This document shows positions 48,471-59,295 of a stretch of 64,000 nucleotides of DNA, piece after piece. The notes below the pieces were generated by a model. It ran no database searches and was not told where the DNA came from. It saw only the letters and a list, made by a program, of their open reading frames with translations. A program made the position numbers and the translations under genes. Position 1 is the stretch's first letter. Every line of letters starts with the position of its first letter. The stretch is from the NCBI GenBank assembly GCA_028715725.1, contig JAQURG010000005.1:62001-126000 (forward strand), read 5' to 3'. This DNA is from Methylococcales bacterium (GTDB lineage Bacteria; Pseudomonadota; Gammaproteobacteria; Methylococcales; Methylomonadaceae).

Positions 48471-49094
48471 TTAATCCAGCATAGGGGCAAGGCCCTTGCC
48501 CTGTCTGATGATCTCGGCGCCTTGACTGGAGAATTCGATCATAGTCGTTTCTTCAAATTCAATAATGCCTGCATCAATGATTAAATCCAGTTCATGTTCA
48601 AGCTTGTTTCTAATGTCATAAGGGTCTGCCATTGCTTCACTTTCTTCCGGTAATATCAGGGTTGAACTAAACAATGCTTCGCCCAGTTCCTGAAGCAACA
48701 ATTTCGCAATTGAATGATCGGGGATGCGTATGCCTATGGTTTTTTTCTTGGGGTGCTGTAATCTGCGTGGCACTTCGCGCGTCGCATCCAGGAGGAAAGT
48801 AAAAGGGCCGGGAGTCAACGCCTTAATCAGCCGGTAAGCATCATTACTGATCTTGGTAAACATCGACACCTGCGTCAAGTCTTTGCACACCAGCGTGAAA
48901 TTGTGTTTATCATCCAACTGCCGGATACGCCGTATCTTGTCTAGCGCCTGTTTATCGCCAATATGGCAGGCGAGGGCATAAGATGAATCAGTGGGGTAAG
49001 CAATCACGCCACCCTTGCGAATAATTTCCACGGCACGATGAATCAATCGCAACTGCGGATTTTCAGGATGAATTTCAAAAAATTGAGCCGTCAT
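48471..49094 (-). CDS. YciO/YrdC/Sua5-type threonylcarbamoyl-AMP synthase family protein
   Basis: From ATG 49094 the product is 207 residues; the frame is open to 49304 but the extra 70 residues are not conserved-looking. It has the family core GGVIAYPTDSSYALACHIGDK, KHNFTLVCKDLTQVS, LTPGPFTFLLDAT and KKKTIGIRIPDH. YrdC-type enzymes make threonylcarbamoyl-AMP for tRNA t6A. This sequence looks like the YciO branch, whose role is less clear. It lies 15 bases upstream of the site-2 protease gene. Confidence 0.88.
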   Translation of the reverse strand: MTAQFFEIHPENPQLRLIHRAVEIIRKGGVIAYPTDSSYALACHIGDKQALDKIRRIRQLDDKHNFTLVCKDLTQVSMFTKISNDAYRLIKALTPGPFTFLLDATREVPRRLQHPKKKTIGIRIPDHSIAKLLLQELGEALFSSTLILPEESEAMADPYDIRNKLEHELDLIIDAGIIEFEETTMIEFSSQGAEIIRQGKGLAPMLD

Positions 49095-49251
49095 TGCAAC
49101 CGGAGGGAATATAAAGAAGCCCGCATTATACCTTAACCTGAGCGCAGACATACAGTATGAATAAGGCGACGGGTTTCTAACAGAGGGTAAATATATTGTT
49201 AACGCTTTTGGTACAATATCGGCCAGTGAATTAAAACCACCGGTTATCATT

Positions 49252-49776
49252 TTGATTGTTAGAATCGCTTTATTATTAATGTTTACGGCCTTTACTGTGT
49301 TCATATCGGTAGACCTGTTATTATCGCTGGCTGTACCTGGTTTGCCTGAACTAATGACTCAGCTTGGCTTGGCCATATTGTTAAGTGCGTTTGCCCTGTT
49401 ATTGATAACAGGATTATTCGTACTTATTAAGATGATCATCGCTTCCTTTTTCAGTTACTTTTCCGCCAGTCAGCGCTTGCAGCGTCGGCTATTGTTTATT
49501 CAGGCTCAACAGGATCGGCTTAAGCTACTGTTTTATTTCAGAACATTGCAAATTAATTATTTTAATGAACTTGAGAGGAAACGGCTGTTAAGGGCCAGCA
49601 ATCATCAGCACATACACTCATTATCCAAGGCCATCGATAAGGATTTGCAGATGATTAAACAGCAACTGTCCAAACTCGCTTATCTGCAATTACAACAGGA
49701 AAATGCTCAGTATCGGGATCAACAGGATGTTGAGGCTTTATTAAAATTGCAGCAAAAAATAGGAGCTATTGTTTAG
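49252..49776 (+). CDS. Two-helix membrane protein with long coiled coil, unknown function
   Basis: The 174-residue protein begins at a TTG (MIVRIALLLMF); ATG 49279 is an alternative. Two membrane helices (about 3-30 and 37-65) are followed by a basic, Gln/Leu-rich helical region (about 75-174), rich in LQRRLLFIQAQQDRLKLLF and KQQLSKLAYLQLQQ-type heptads, probably a coiled coil on the cytoplasmic side. I recognise no family. The next gene starts 3 bases later and is also coiled coil, so the two likely act together. Confidence 0.55.
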   Translation: MIVRIALLLMFTAFTVFISVDLLLSLAVPGLPELMTQLGLAILLSAFALLLITGLFVLIKMIIASFFSYFSASQRLQRRLLFIQAQQDRLKLLFYFRTLQINYFNELERKRLLRASNHQHIHSLSKAIDKDLQMIKQQLSKLAYLQLQQENAQYRDQQDVEALLKLQQKIGAIV

Positions 49777-49779
49777 TAA

Positions 49780-50313
49780 ATGGCCTCTTTTAAAAGCCGC
49801 GTTTTTTCATTGCTTAAGCTTTTTCATGTCATCAAGGAGGAAAATCTGCAATGGCAGACCGCCAATCAGGATCGGCAAGTCAAGCTTAAACATGCTCGTG
49901 TAATGGCTGAGAAAGCACTGGAAGCGGAATTAAAAAAGAAAAGTGTCCGGCTGGAACATGAAATTAGCCTGCTACGGACTAAAAACGATGCCGAGCTATC
50001 GATGTTTAAAACCAAGTGCAAACAGGATATTAAGGATTATAAACAGTATCTGGCGGCACTGGACCAGCTCAAGCATTCTATACAGGCAAGCTACACGCAT
50101 CTGCCTGAAGTGGTGGCTTTCACTATCCATCATCATGCTAAACATTTGTTGAACCAGATGTGGGAAGCCGAAGACTTCGAACAAAAAATGCAGTACGAGA
50201 TGCGCTTGATTAACTTTATGACAACGGTTCAAGAGGACGCGCGTCTCCACCTGGAAGGCGCGTCTAATCAAAAACTGCCGGAAAGAACATTGAGTTTGAT
50301 CCAGCAAAAGTAA
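49780..50313 (+). CDS. Coiled-coil protein, unknown function, partner of the upstream gene
   Basis: The 177-residue protein has no signal peptide. Residues about 18-95 are charged heptads (LKHARVMAEKALEAELKKK, EHEISLLRTKNDAELSMFK) predicted as coiled coil by eye. A C-terminal helical region follows with HHHAKHLLNQMWEAEDFEQK. No family is recognised. It follows its membrane neighbour by 3 bases and converges on the DUF455 gene. Confidence 0.55.
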   Translation: MASFKSRVFSLLKLFHVIKEENLQWQTANQDRQVKLKHARVMAEKALEAELKKKSVRLEHEISLLRTKNDAELSMFKTKCKQDIKDYKQYLAALDQLKHSIQASYTHLPEVVAFTIHHHAKHLLNQMWEAEDFEQKMQYEMRLINFMTTVQEDARLHLEGASNQKLPERTLSLIQQK

Positions 50314-50354
50314 CGGGTGCTTTGAGGTATTGCCAGGTTTGGTAACCAAAGTGT

Positions 50355-51164
50355 TTATAACGCAGGCTCCTGTGTTTCCAGCCAGTCCAGTTCAGCCTTT
50401 GAAAATCCGGCGATTAAGCGCATTTCTCTATTAAAGGGGCCTTTGGGTTTGCCGCCCTGGTAATATTGCCCGATTAGCTGTCGATATTTGGTTTCAGCCT
50501 CAAAGCCTTGTTGTTCACAAACAAACTTGAACCAGTAAGAACCGCGCTCTACATGGCCTACTTCATCAGTTAAAATACGGTTTAACAGCGCGACACTGGC
50601 ATCATCGCCTAACTGCTTGAATTTAGAAATAATAGCGGGGGTTACATCCAGTCCGCGCGCTTCCATACACCTGGGCACCATCGCCAGTCTGGCAAGTAAA
50701 TCATCAGCCGTATCTTTGGCATGATCCCATAAACCGCTATGTGCGGGTAAATTGCCATAATTCATCTGCATGGCTTGTAAATGTGTTCCGATTAACTCAA
50801 AGTGTTGTGCTTCTTCATCAGCAATCTGCAGCCAATCCTGATAAAATTGCGCTGGCATGCCGCGAAAACGATAGGCAATATCCCAGGCTAAATAAATTGC
50901 CACGAATTCGACATGCGCTATCGCATGAAAAAAGGCGCTAACACCTTCGGGTGCGCCAAGTTTGCGTTTAGGCATATTGCGCGGAGCCAGTAATATCGGC
51001 TTATCAGGAAAAATTACCCGGGCAATCGGCAAAACCGGATGGTTGGAGATCAGGCTTAATTCGCCGCTCTCCAGGGCTTGCCAAGCTTGATGAGTCAGCG
51101 CGAGCTTCTCGTCGATATTGGCGCTGTGCAAACACGCTTCGGCAAATTCAAACAAGTTTTTCAT
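50355..51164 (-). CDS. DUF455 family ferritin-like diiron protein
   Basis: The 269-residue helical protein carries diiron-type ligand motifs: HAIAHVEFVAIYL, DEEAQHFELIGTHL and LTDEVGHVERGSYWFK. These match the DUF455 family, whose members are ferritin-like and related to tRNA hydroxylase-type enzymes. The function in bacteria is not established to my knowledge. It converges on the coiled-coil pair and starts back to back with the VanZ gene, 21 bases away. Confidence 0.85.
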   Translation of the reverse strand: MKNLFEFAEACLHSANIDEKLALTHQAWQALESGELSLISNHPVLPIARVIFPDKPILLAPRNMPKRKLGAPEGVSAFFHAIAHVEFVAIYLAWDIAYRFRGMPAQFYQDWLQIADEEAQHFELIGTHLQAMQMNYGNLPAHSGLWDHAKDTADDLLARLAMVPRCMEARGLDVTPAIISKFKQLGDDASVALLNRILTDEVGHVERGSYWFKFVCEQQGFEAETKYRQLIGQYYQGGKPKGPFNREMRLIAGFSKAELDWLETQEPAL

Positions 51165-51185
51165 TATAGATAATATTGAGTACAG

Positions 51186-51575
51186 ATGATTAAGATTCTA
51201 GATTTCACTTTGTTGTTTATTTATTGCCTGTTTATTTACTGGCTTTCCGATCAGTCGACTCTTCAAAGACCTTTCGATTTTGGATTTGACTATCAGGATA
51301 AGCTTTATCATGCCGGCGCTTATTTTATTATGGGATTGCTGGCATGGCGCAGCTTTAAACCCTGGCTCAGTTCGCCTATTATACTGGCTTTAGCCAGCAC
51401 CGCCTTTTGCAGTGTTTATGGATTATCTGATGAGTGGCACCAGTCATTCGTTGCCGGGCGCGAATCAGATATTGCCGATTGGATCGCCGATAGCGTCGGT
51501 GGAGGCTTGGCCGCGGCGGTTTCTCAATTGAGCGCCGGATTTTACTTAAAATACCCGCAGGCACAATCAGAATGA
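51186..51575 (+). CDS. VanZ-family membrane protein
   Basis: The 129-residue protein has four hydrophobic segments and the VanZ hallmarks: YWLSDQSTL near the N-terminus, FDYQDKLYHAGAYFIMGLL, and YGLSDEWHQSFVAGRESDIADWIADSVGG. These conserved acidic and His residues define the family, named after a teicoplanin-resistance protein. Most chromosomal members have no proven role. A CPBP protease gene follows on the same strand 54 bases downstream. Confidence 0.88.
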   Translation: MIKILDFTLLFIYCLFIYWLSDQSTLQRPFDFGFDYQDKLYHAGAYFIMGLLAWRSFKPWLSSPIILALASTAFCSVYGLSDEWHQSFVAGRESDIADWIADSVGGGLAAAVSQLSAGFYLKYPQAQSE

Positions 51576-51629
51576 ATATCTTTAATCATTTGTAGAATGC
51601 CTCATCCTTAATTTCCCCAAATACTATCA

Positions 51630-52232
51630 ATGGATAAATCACCGTTCAAACTTGATGATTTTTTTAAATCGGCCTGTTATTTTGAGGCTTCTCTGGTTCT
51701 GGTCGCCTTGTTTTTAGGCTGGATTGCCGGCATTGACCCTTTTGAAAAGCTTCATTTTTCGGAAGCCGCTATTGCTTACGGAATTATAGGAACAGCACCT
51801 TTATTTTTAATGTTTTTGGCCCTGGAGCAAATGCAGGGTGAGTCGGTCGTCAAAATCAGAAAACTGTTGCTTCAAACCTTGGGTCCGGGTTTGCATCGCT
51901 ATCACTGGAGTGACTTGTTTATGCTGGCGGCTATTGCGGGTATAGCTGAAGAGCTTTTGTTTCGCGGCGTTATTCAGCCCTGGATGGAGTCGTCATGGGG
52001 AATGGCCGCCGGCTTGATCGGCAGTAATATTATCTTTGGCCTGGTGCATGCGGTAACGCCGCTTTACGCCGTGCTGGCGGCTTTTGTCGGAATTTATTTG
52101 GGCTTGTCTCTTGATTATGGCGGCGATAGAAATTTATTAACGCCTGTTATTATTCATGGGTTGTATGATTTTTTAGCTTTTGTCGCGCTGATGCGAGCCT
52201 ATCGGGCCAGTCAATTATCAGACCTGAAATAA
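51630..52232 (+). CDS. CPBP-family intramembrane glutamic endopeptidase
   Basis: The 200-residue protein has about six membrane helices and the CAAX-protease/bacteriocin-processing motifs. Motif 1 is AEELLFRG with the catalytic Glu pair, motif 2 is NIIFGLVHA, and motif 3 is IIHGLYDF. Enzymes of this family cleave prenylated proteins in eukaryotes; bacterial ones process peptides or act in immunity and stress. No peptide substrate gene is visible nearby. Confidence 0.88.
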   Translation: MDKSPFKLDDFFKSACYFEASLVLVALFLGWIAGIDPFEKLHFSEAAIAYGIIGTAPLFLMFLALEQMQGESVVKIRKLLLQTLGPGLHRYHWSDLFMLAAIAGIAEELLFRGVIQPWMESSWGMAAGLIGSNIIFGLVHAVTPLYAVLAAFVGIYLGLSLDYGGDRNLLTPVIIHGLYDFLAFVALMRAYRASQLSDLK

Positions 52233-52344
52233 TGGCTTGACCGTTTAGCCGAAAGATATTTGACCCAGACTGTTTCATTTTGCAAAAGAATAAGTCCGGG
52301 CAACCGGTTACTATAATTATTTACTCTACGAGTCAGGAAGTGAA

Positions 52345-52872
52345 ATGCTGAGCCGAGTTCAATCTGAACAATTAAAATCTGATCTTATTCTGCATTGGGT
52401 CATCCTGAGCATCATGCTGGTTATGCTGGCGGCGACTATTATTGTTTGCCAGACTATCGGCGAACAGTTGCAACAGCCTTTGCCTGAAGCCCAAAGGGTA
52501 TTGATCAGAACGATACTTTATGTCACTGCTATCGTCACTTTTCCGCTGATCAACTTGATAAGATATATTCAGCTTCGCTTGAATCAAACCATGCCGTACT
52601 CCCGCTCTAAGCATGATCCTACGGATATAGTCAGCAAAGCAATTGCCGTTGCAAAAAGTCGTTATTTGGTAACCACTATTGTGTCCATGGCGCTGATCGG
52701 AAGCGTCGGAGTCTTTGGTTTTATTATGTTTGTTCTGGGTGATAATTTCAATACCTTGTATATATTTACAGGTCTGTCGGCATTAGGGATGTATTTATAC
52801 CGGCCTAAAGCGGATGAATATCTGAGGATAATCGAGGCTTTAGCCGCGCAGGAAAATAAAAATATTAGTTGA
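52345..52872 (+). CDS. Four-helix membrane protein, unknown
   Basis: The 175-residue protein has four hydrophobic stretches (about 17-38, 54-73, 108-130 and 136-152) and a short C-terminal tail with YRPKADEYLRIIEALAAQ. The ATG is preceded by CAGGAAGTGAA, a fair ribosome binding site. I recognise no family. It may be transcribed with the CPBP gene, but a 112-base gap separates them. Confidence 0.55.
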   Translation: MLSRVQSEQLKSDLILHWVILSIMLVMLAATIIVCQTIGEQLQQPLPEAQRVLIRTILYVTAIVTFPLINLIRYIQLRLNQTMPYSRSKHDPTDIVSKAIAVAKSRYLVTTIVSMALIGSVGVFGFIMFVLGDNFNTLYIFTGLSALGMYLYRPKADEYLRIIEALAAQENKNIS

Positions 52873-53091
52873 TGCCGATATGGCTGCGTTAACTATAGCG
52901 GCTGATTTCATAGAGCGAAGTGTTCATTATATCGTAACCGCTGTAAATCATGGGTCAGTTGCGGGCGGGCCTTTGTAACAAACGGATGAATATAGTTGCG
53001 CTATCAGTGCAACTATATTCATGACTTTGGAAAATACTGAGGAAAGCGAGTGCCTAAAGTCACCCCATCAATGACATTTTAATTGAAGAAT

Positions 53092-53910
53092 TCAGGACTG
53101 GTCGGCAATCTTTATTTTCTTGCGTCGGTAATTGTGCCCATAAAAAATTTCGGTCACTTCTCTTTGCAGTTTCTCTTCTATATCCGCTTTTTGAGCGCCA
53201 GTCAGATTGCTTTCCTTTTCAAATAAATAATTTTCCAGTTCGGTTTCCTTGAGCATCATTTTGGTATGGAAAATATTTTCCTGATAGACATTGACGTCTA
53301 TCATCTGGTAACTTTCCTGCGTATCTTTGGCAATATAGTCCTGGATCGAGGTGATATGGTGGTCAATATAATGCTTTTTACCGGAGATATCGCGGGTAAA
53401 GCCGCGCACTTTATAATCCATAGTGACCACATCCGATTCAAAACTATGAATTAAGTAATTGAGGGCCTTTAATGGCGAAATACGGCCACAGGTTGACACG
53501 TCAATATCAGCACGGAAAGTACTGATACCATTGTCAGGATGGCTTTCAGGGTAAGTATGTACGGTAATGTGGCTTTTATCCAGATGCGCGAGCACGGTTT
53601 CAGGTAAAGGGCCGGGCGACTGGCTATTCATGTTCATCGGCGGCGCGATATCGCCTTCTGAAATCAGCACGGTGACGCTGGCGCCTTGAGGATCATAGTC
53701 CTGATGGGCAATATTAAGAATCTGAGCGCCAATTATTTCGGCAACATCCTTGAGAATTTGCGTCAATCTGTCCGCATTATAGGCTTCATCAATATACTCA
53801 ATATAAGCCTGCTGCTGCTCTGCGGGCGCATAACAAATATCGTAAATATTGAAACTGAGCGACTTCGTTAAATTATTAAAGCCGTGTAATTGCAATTTAT
53901 TCAAAACCAT
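53092..53910 (-). CDS. speD: S-adenosylmethionine decarboxylase proenzyme, E. coli type
   Basis: The 272-residue proenzyme should self-cleave between Lys112 and Ser113 in [20 protein letters not shown], creating the pyruvoyl group. The downstream [20 protein letters not shown] and [19 protein letters not shown] match the E. coli enzyme closely. It decarboxylates SAM to supply aminopropyl groups for spermidine; no speE lies beside it. The start overlaps the osmC stop (TAATG), so the two are translationally coupled. Confidence 0.96.
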   Translation of the reverse strand: MVLNKLQLHGFNNLTKSLSFNIYDICYAPAEQQQAYIEYIDEAYNADRLTQILKDVAEIIGAQILNIAHQDYDPQGASVTVLISEGDIAPPMNMNSQSPGPLPETVLAHLDKSHITVHTYPESHPDNGISTFRADIDVSTCGRISPLKALNYLIHSFESDVVTMDYKVRGFTRDISGKKHYIDHHITSIQDYIAKDTQESYQMIDVNVYQENIFHTKMMLKETELENYLFEKESNLTGAQKADIEEKLQREVTEIFYGHNYRRKKIKIADQS

Positions 53911-54329
53911 TAAACCTCGATAACTTCAAAATCATGGGTAATTTCTACCCCGGCATTGCTTAGCATAATGGAAGCGGAACAGTATTTCTCTGCCGACAAA
54001 TTTACTGCTCGCTCAACAGCCGATGCTTTTAAATCATAACCACTTATAATAAAATGCAGATGGATTTTGCTGAACACGCTGGGTATGGCGTCAACCCGTT
54101 CTGCAGAAATTTCCGCAATGCATTTCACAATATTATTTCTGCCTTTCTGTAAAATCTGCACCACATCAAAAGATGAGCAGCCGCCTAAACCTAATAGAAG
54201 CATTTCCATAGGACGCATACCTATATTACGTCCACCATGATCCGGTGGTCCGTCTATGACTACCGCATGTCCACTGCCAGTTTCGCCGACGAACATAAAC
54301 CCGTCGACCCATTTGACTGTTGCTTGCAT
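53910..54329 (-). CDS. OsmC-family peroxiredoxin-like protein
   Basis: The 139-residue protein has the OsmC/YhfA fold: [23 protein letters not shown], the redox cysteine in GGCSSFDVV and a second-Cys region [16 protein letters not shown]. Such proteins reduce organic hydroperoxides; this looks like the YhfA subgroup. Its stop overlaps the speD start, and the pair shares one transcript. Confidence 0.9.
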   Translation of the reverse strand: MQATVKWVDGFMFVGETGSGHAVVIDGPPDHGGRNIGMRPMEMLLLGLGGCSSFDVVQILQKGRNNIVKCIAEISAERVDAIPSVFSKIHLHFIISGYDLKASAVERAVNLSAEKYCSASIMLSNAGVEITHDFEVIEV

Positions 54330-54697
54330 TTCTTTTTCCTCAGTTAAAATGACGCATAGAGTAGCATATAAATAGGTTTAGGCAGAGTTTTCGATATTAA
54401 TTTATATGGCAATTGATCAGTGCCATCAGCTTCCTCATAACCTTAATTACAAACGCAAAAGCAACCCTATCTTCCTCAAAGATATGTATCTCAATCAATT
54501 TTAACCATGGAGTCCTGGATGCTGTAAGCTTGTGTATAAATTAATTGGTGCTTCGATATCCATCACTTTAAAAAATTCAAATATTCTGAGCTCTGCATCC
54601 GGCAATTTTATAGCGTCAATAAATATAGTTTGTATAATTTGAAAAGTTAATAGGTGCTATTAGAAAACGGAAAAGGTCGCCAGTGCTTATTTAAGAG
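54330..54697. other. Intergenic region osmC / tRNA-Val
   Basis: About 370 AT-rich bases. The divergent osmC-speD promoter should be here but no clear boxes are visible. I see no gene or repeat. Confidence 0.45.
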
Positions 54698-54725
54698 TTG
54701 CGCATCTAAAATCTATGGGTATAAT
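54698..54725 (+). promoter_or_regulatory. Sigma-70 promoter of tRNA-Val (and possibly thrS)
   Basis: TTGCGC at 54698-54703 and a perfect TATAAT at 54720-54725 are 16 bases apart. The tRNA starts 28 bases after the -10 box. Confidence 0.6.
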
Positions 54726-54752
54726 AGCCAGATTGAAGTTATATAGACTTCA

Positions 54753-54828
54753 GGCGCGTAGCTCAGTTGGTTAGAGCACCACCTTGACATGGTGGGGGTC
54801 GTTGGTTCGAGTCCAATCGCGCCTACCA
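54753..54828 (+). tRNA. tRNA-Val (anticodon GAC)
   Basis: The 76-base gene has a GGCGCGT/GCGCGCC-type acceptor stem closing with ...GCGCCT, anticodon GAC in CACCTTGACATGGTG, T-loop GTTCGAGTC and an encoded CCA. A hairpin follows before thrS. Confidence 0.96.
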
Positions 54829-54832
54829 GATA

Positions 54833-54861
54833 CTAAAGCACTGCTCAGCGGTGCTTTTTTC
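54833..54861 (+). terminator. Terminator/attenuator hairpin between tRNA-Val and thrS
   Basis: AAAGCACTGC and GCGGTGCTTT pair (with one wobble/mismatch) and are followed by a T-run. thrS begins 26 bases later, so read-through or a promoter inside this short gap must serve thrS. Confidence 0.6.
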
Positions 54862-54886
54862 ATTGTAGCAATTAAGATTTTAATAA

Positions 54887-56794
54887 ATGCCTGTAATTAC
54901 CCTTCCTGATGGCTCCAGTCGCGAGTTTGATCACGCTGTTACAGTGATGGATGTTGCTCGATCCATAGGTTCTGGATTAGCCAAGGCAACTCTGGCCGGC
55001 CGGGTTAATGACGCCTTGGTCGATGCCAGTACATTAATCGATCAAGATGCTACCTTGCAGATTATTACCGCAAAGGATGAAGACGGTATTGAAGTCATTC
55101 GCCATTCAACCGCTCATCTATTGGCTCAGGCCGTCAAGCAATTATTTCCCGATGCGCAAGTAACTATTGGCCCGGTTATCGAAAACGGCTTTTATTATGA
55201 CTTTGCCTATCACAGACCCTTTACTCCCGATGATTTAACCGCTATCGAGGCAAGAATGCAGCAACTGGCTGCTGAAGATTATGCCATCAGCCGTTCGGTA
55301 TTAAGCCGGGATGAAGCAATAAAGTTTTTCAGGGATCAGGGCGAGAATTATAAGGCGGAAATCATAGAGTCGATTCCTGCAGATCAGGATTTATCCCTTT
55401 ATCAGCAAGACGGCTTTATTGACTTGTGCCGCGGCCCCCACGTGCCTAGCACCGGTAAATTAAATGCATTTAAACTGATGAAAATCGCCGGCGCTTATTG
55501 GCGCGGCAAGTCTGAAAATGAAATGTTGCAGCGCATTTACGGCACGGCTTGGGGCGATAAAAAAGAATTACAGGCTTATCTGCATCGCTTGGAAGAAGCG
55601 GAAAAACGCGATCATCGTAAGCTGGCAAAAACGCTGGATCTGTTTCATACCCAGGAAGAAGCGCCCGGCATGGTGTTTTGGCACGAGAAAGGCTGGATTA
55701 TTTATCAGCAGGTCGAGCAATATATTCGTGAGAAATTACGCGTCAATGGCTACGGCGAAGTTAAAACTCCGCAAGTTGTAGATCGCTCATTATGGGAAAA
55801 ATCAGGGCACTGGGATAAATTCGGCGCCATGATTTTCACAACTCATTCGGAAAATCGCGATTATGCAATCAAGCCGATGAATTGCCCATGTCATGTGCAA
55901 ATATACAATCAGGGTATTAAAAGCTATCGGGATTTGCCTATTCGCCTGGCGGAATTCGGTTCCTGCCACCGTAATGAGCCATCAGGCACATTGCACGGGT
56001 TGATGAGAGTCAGGAACTTTGTACAGGATGATGCCCATATCTTTTGTACGGAAGGTCAAATTCAGGACGAAGTATCGATTTTTATTGACATGCTGTTCGC
56101 CGTTTATAAAGACTTCGGTTTTGAAGAGGTCATCATAAAATTATCGACGCGTCCTGAAAACAGAGTGGGTGATGATTCGGTCTGGGACAAAGCAGAAAGC
56201 GCCCTGGAATTGGCGCTTAATAAAAAGGGCTTGAAGTGGGATTTGCAGCCGGGTGAAGGCGCTTTTTACGGACCTAAAATTGAATTTTCACTAAAAGACT
56301 GTATTGGGCGAGTCTGGCAATGCGGCACGATTCAGGTCGATTTTTCGATGCCGGGCCGACTAGGCGCAAGCTATATTGCCGAAGACGGTTCAAAACAGGT
56401 GCCGGTCATGCTGCACAGGGCCATACTGGGCTCTCTGGAACGCTTTATCGGCATCTTGATTGAACAACATGCCGGAACCTTCCCGCTGTGGCTATCTCCA
56501 GTGCAAGTGATGGTGCTGGATATTGCTGATCGTCACGCAGAGTATGCCTCTCAAGTCATGAGAGAGCTTGAACAACAGGGCGTCAGGGTAAAAATTGACT
56601 TGAGAAATGAGAAAATCGGGTTTAAAATCCGCGAGCATTCTATGCGGCGTGTACCGTATCTTGTCATCATTGGTGATAAAGAATTAGAAGAACAATCCAT
56701 TACGGTTCGCACGCAAAAAGGTGAAGATTTGGGTAGTCTGTCAATCAGTGAATTTACCGAACGGTTAAAGCAAGAGATTGCGGATAGAAAATAA
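54887..56794 (+). CDS. thrS: Threonyl-tRNA synthetase
   Basis: The 635-residue enzyme starts with a TGS domain (1-62). An editing domain follows with [16 protein letters not shown] and later [15 protein letters not shown] [10 protein letters not shown]. The class II core has [27 protein letters not shown] (motif region and zinc Cys), [14 protein letters not shown] and the motif 3 [14 protein letters not shown]. The anticodon-binding domain is C-terminal. All parts needed for charging and editing are present. It heads the operon with infC 22 bases downstream. Confidence 0.98.
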   Translation: MPVITLPDGSSREFDHAVTVMDVARSIGSGLAKATLAGRVNDALVDASTLIDQDATLQIITAKDEDGIEVIRHSTAHLLAQAVKQLFPDAQVTIGPVIENGFYYDFAYHRPFTPDDLTAIEARMQQLAAEDYAISRSVLSRDEAIKFFRDQGENYKAEIIESIPADQDLSLYQQDGFIDLCRGPHVPSTGKLNAFKLMKIAGAYWRGKSENEMLQRIYGTAWGDKKELQAYLHRLEEAEKRDHRKLAKTLDLFHTQEEAPGMVFWHEKGWIIYQQVEQYIREKLRVNGYGEVKTPQVVDRSLWEKSGHWDKFGAMIFTTHSENRDYAIKPMNCPCHVQIYNQGIKSYRDLPIRLAEFGSCHRNEPSGTLHGLMRVRNFVQDDAHIFCTEGQIQDEVSIFIDMLFAVYKDFGFEEVIIKLSTRPENRVGDDSVWDKAESALELALNKKGLKWDLQPGEGAFYGPKIEFSLKDCIGRVWQCGTIQVDFSMPGRLGASYIAEDGSKQVPVMLHRAILGSLERFIGILIEQHAGTFPLWLSPVQVMVLDIADRHAEYASQVMRELEQQGVRVKIDLRNEKIGFKIREHSMRRVPYLVIIGDKELEEQSITVRTQKGEDLGSLSISEFTERLKQEIADRK

Positions 56795-56816
56795 TAGTTT
56801 TTTGGAGGATTAGGGT

Positions 56817-57341
56817 ATCGCTGCTAAAAAAGATGAAACGCGCCTGAATGACGCAATCACCGCCAGACGAGTGAGAGTAACAGGTGCAGAAGGTGAAGCA
56901 TTAGGTATTATCGCGCTGGATGAGGCCAAACAGATTGCTTATGCGGCAGACCTGGATTTAGTAGAAATATCGCCAAACGCGGATCCGCCGGTTTGCAAGA
57001 TAATGAACTATGGCAAGTACCAGTTTGAGCTTAACAAAAAACTTCAAGTTGCCAAAAAGAAACAAAAGCAGATTCAGGTCAAGGAAATCAAATTCAGACC
57101 CGGCACTGATGAAGGAGATTACCAGGTTAAGCTGCGCAGTTTAATCAAGTTTCTTAATGAGGGCGACAAAACCAAAGTTACAGTACGCTACCGGGGCCGA
57201 GAAATGGCGCATCGGGAAATTGGTATGGATCAGTTAAAGCGTATTGAAAAGGATTTGGAAGAAATAGCCGTTGTCGAACAGTTTCCTAAAATGGAAGGGC
57301 GACAAATGGTTATGGTTATGTCACCGAAAAAGAAAAAATAA
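56817..57341 (+). CDS. infC: Translation initiation factor IF-3, ATC start codon
   Basis: The conserved N-terminus [21 protein letters not shown] is encoded from an ATC at 56817, eight bases after a perfect GGAGG. No ATG, GTG or TTG lies at that position, and the next in-frame usable start would remove the N-terminal domain's first strand. Starting at ATC gives 174 residues, the normal IF-3 size. infC is known for rare start codons (AUU in E. coli) that let IF-3 repress its own translation. The C-terminal domain reads [15 protein letters not shown]...[14 protein letters not shown]...[12 protein letters not shown]. Confidence 0.93.
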   Translation: MAAKKDETRLNDAITARRVRVTGAEGEALGIIALDEAKQIAYAADLDLVEISPNADPPVCKIMNYGKYQFELNKKLQVAKKKQKQIQVKEIKFRPGTDEGDYQVKLRSLIKFLNEGDKTKVTVRYRGREMAHREIGMDQLKRIEKDLEEIAVVEQFPKMEGRQMVMVMSPKKKK

Positions 57342-57416
57342 TCAGATAACTTTTTCGTTTCCATGCTACGGCGTGGATGCATTTTGTAAGGGTGCAATGA
57401 TGGCGCCTTTATAATC

Positions 57417-57460
57417 AACGGCACAGGAAGTGCCGTTAAGGTATTACAGATGTAATGCCT
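57417..57460 (+). promoter_or_regulatory. Two adjacent hairpins in the rpmI leader, candidate L20 control region
   Basis: AACGGCAC-aggaa-GTGCCGTT is a perfect 8-bp hairpin. Directly after it AGGTATTAC-agat-GTAATGCCT forms a 9-bp hairpin with one wobble pair. They lie in the 202-base gap between infC and rpmI. In E. coli this position holds the structure through which L20 represses rpmI-rplT; the link here is inference. Confidence 0.4.
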
Positions 57461-57543
57461 GAATAATTCTTCAGGGCCGTGCATTTTGCCTTGCTGGGTT
57501 ATATCTCAGGGATATTTCATTTTTATTTTACTGGAGCAAACAA

Positions 57544-57741
57544 ATGCCAAAGATAAAAACTAACCGTGGTGCCGCCAAGCGTTTTAAACGCACAGGTAGT
57601 GGCGGTTTCAAGTGTGGTCATTCCCATCGTCGTCATATTTTGACGAAGAAATCCACCAAAAGAAAAAGACAGTTACGCTCACCGGCAAGTATTCATCCAT
57701 CAGATGTGCGCATGGCTGCACGCATGATGCCTTACAGTTAA
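57544..57741 (+). CDS. rpmI: 50S ribosomal protein L35
   Basis: The 65-residue basic protein reads [20 protein letters not shown] at its start and ends with [23 protein letters not shown] sequence, matching bacterial L35. A CTGGAGCAAACAA ribosome binding site precedes it. rplT follows 15 bases later. Confidence 0.97.
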   Translation: MPKIKTNRGAAKRFKRTGSGGFKCGHSHRRHILTKKSTKRKRQLRSPASIHPSDVRMAARMMPYS

Positions 57742-57756
57742 TCGAGGAGAATAGTA

Positions 57757-59267
<1,511 letters not shown>

Positions 59268-59295
59268 GTTGTTGTTATACAGGAAAACTTAAGTC

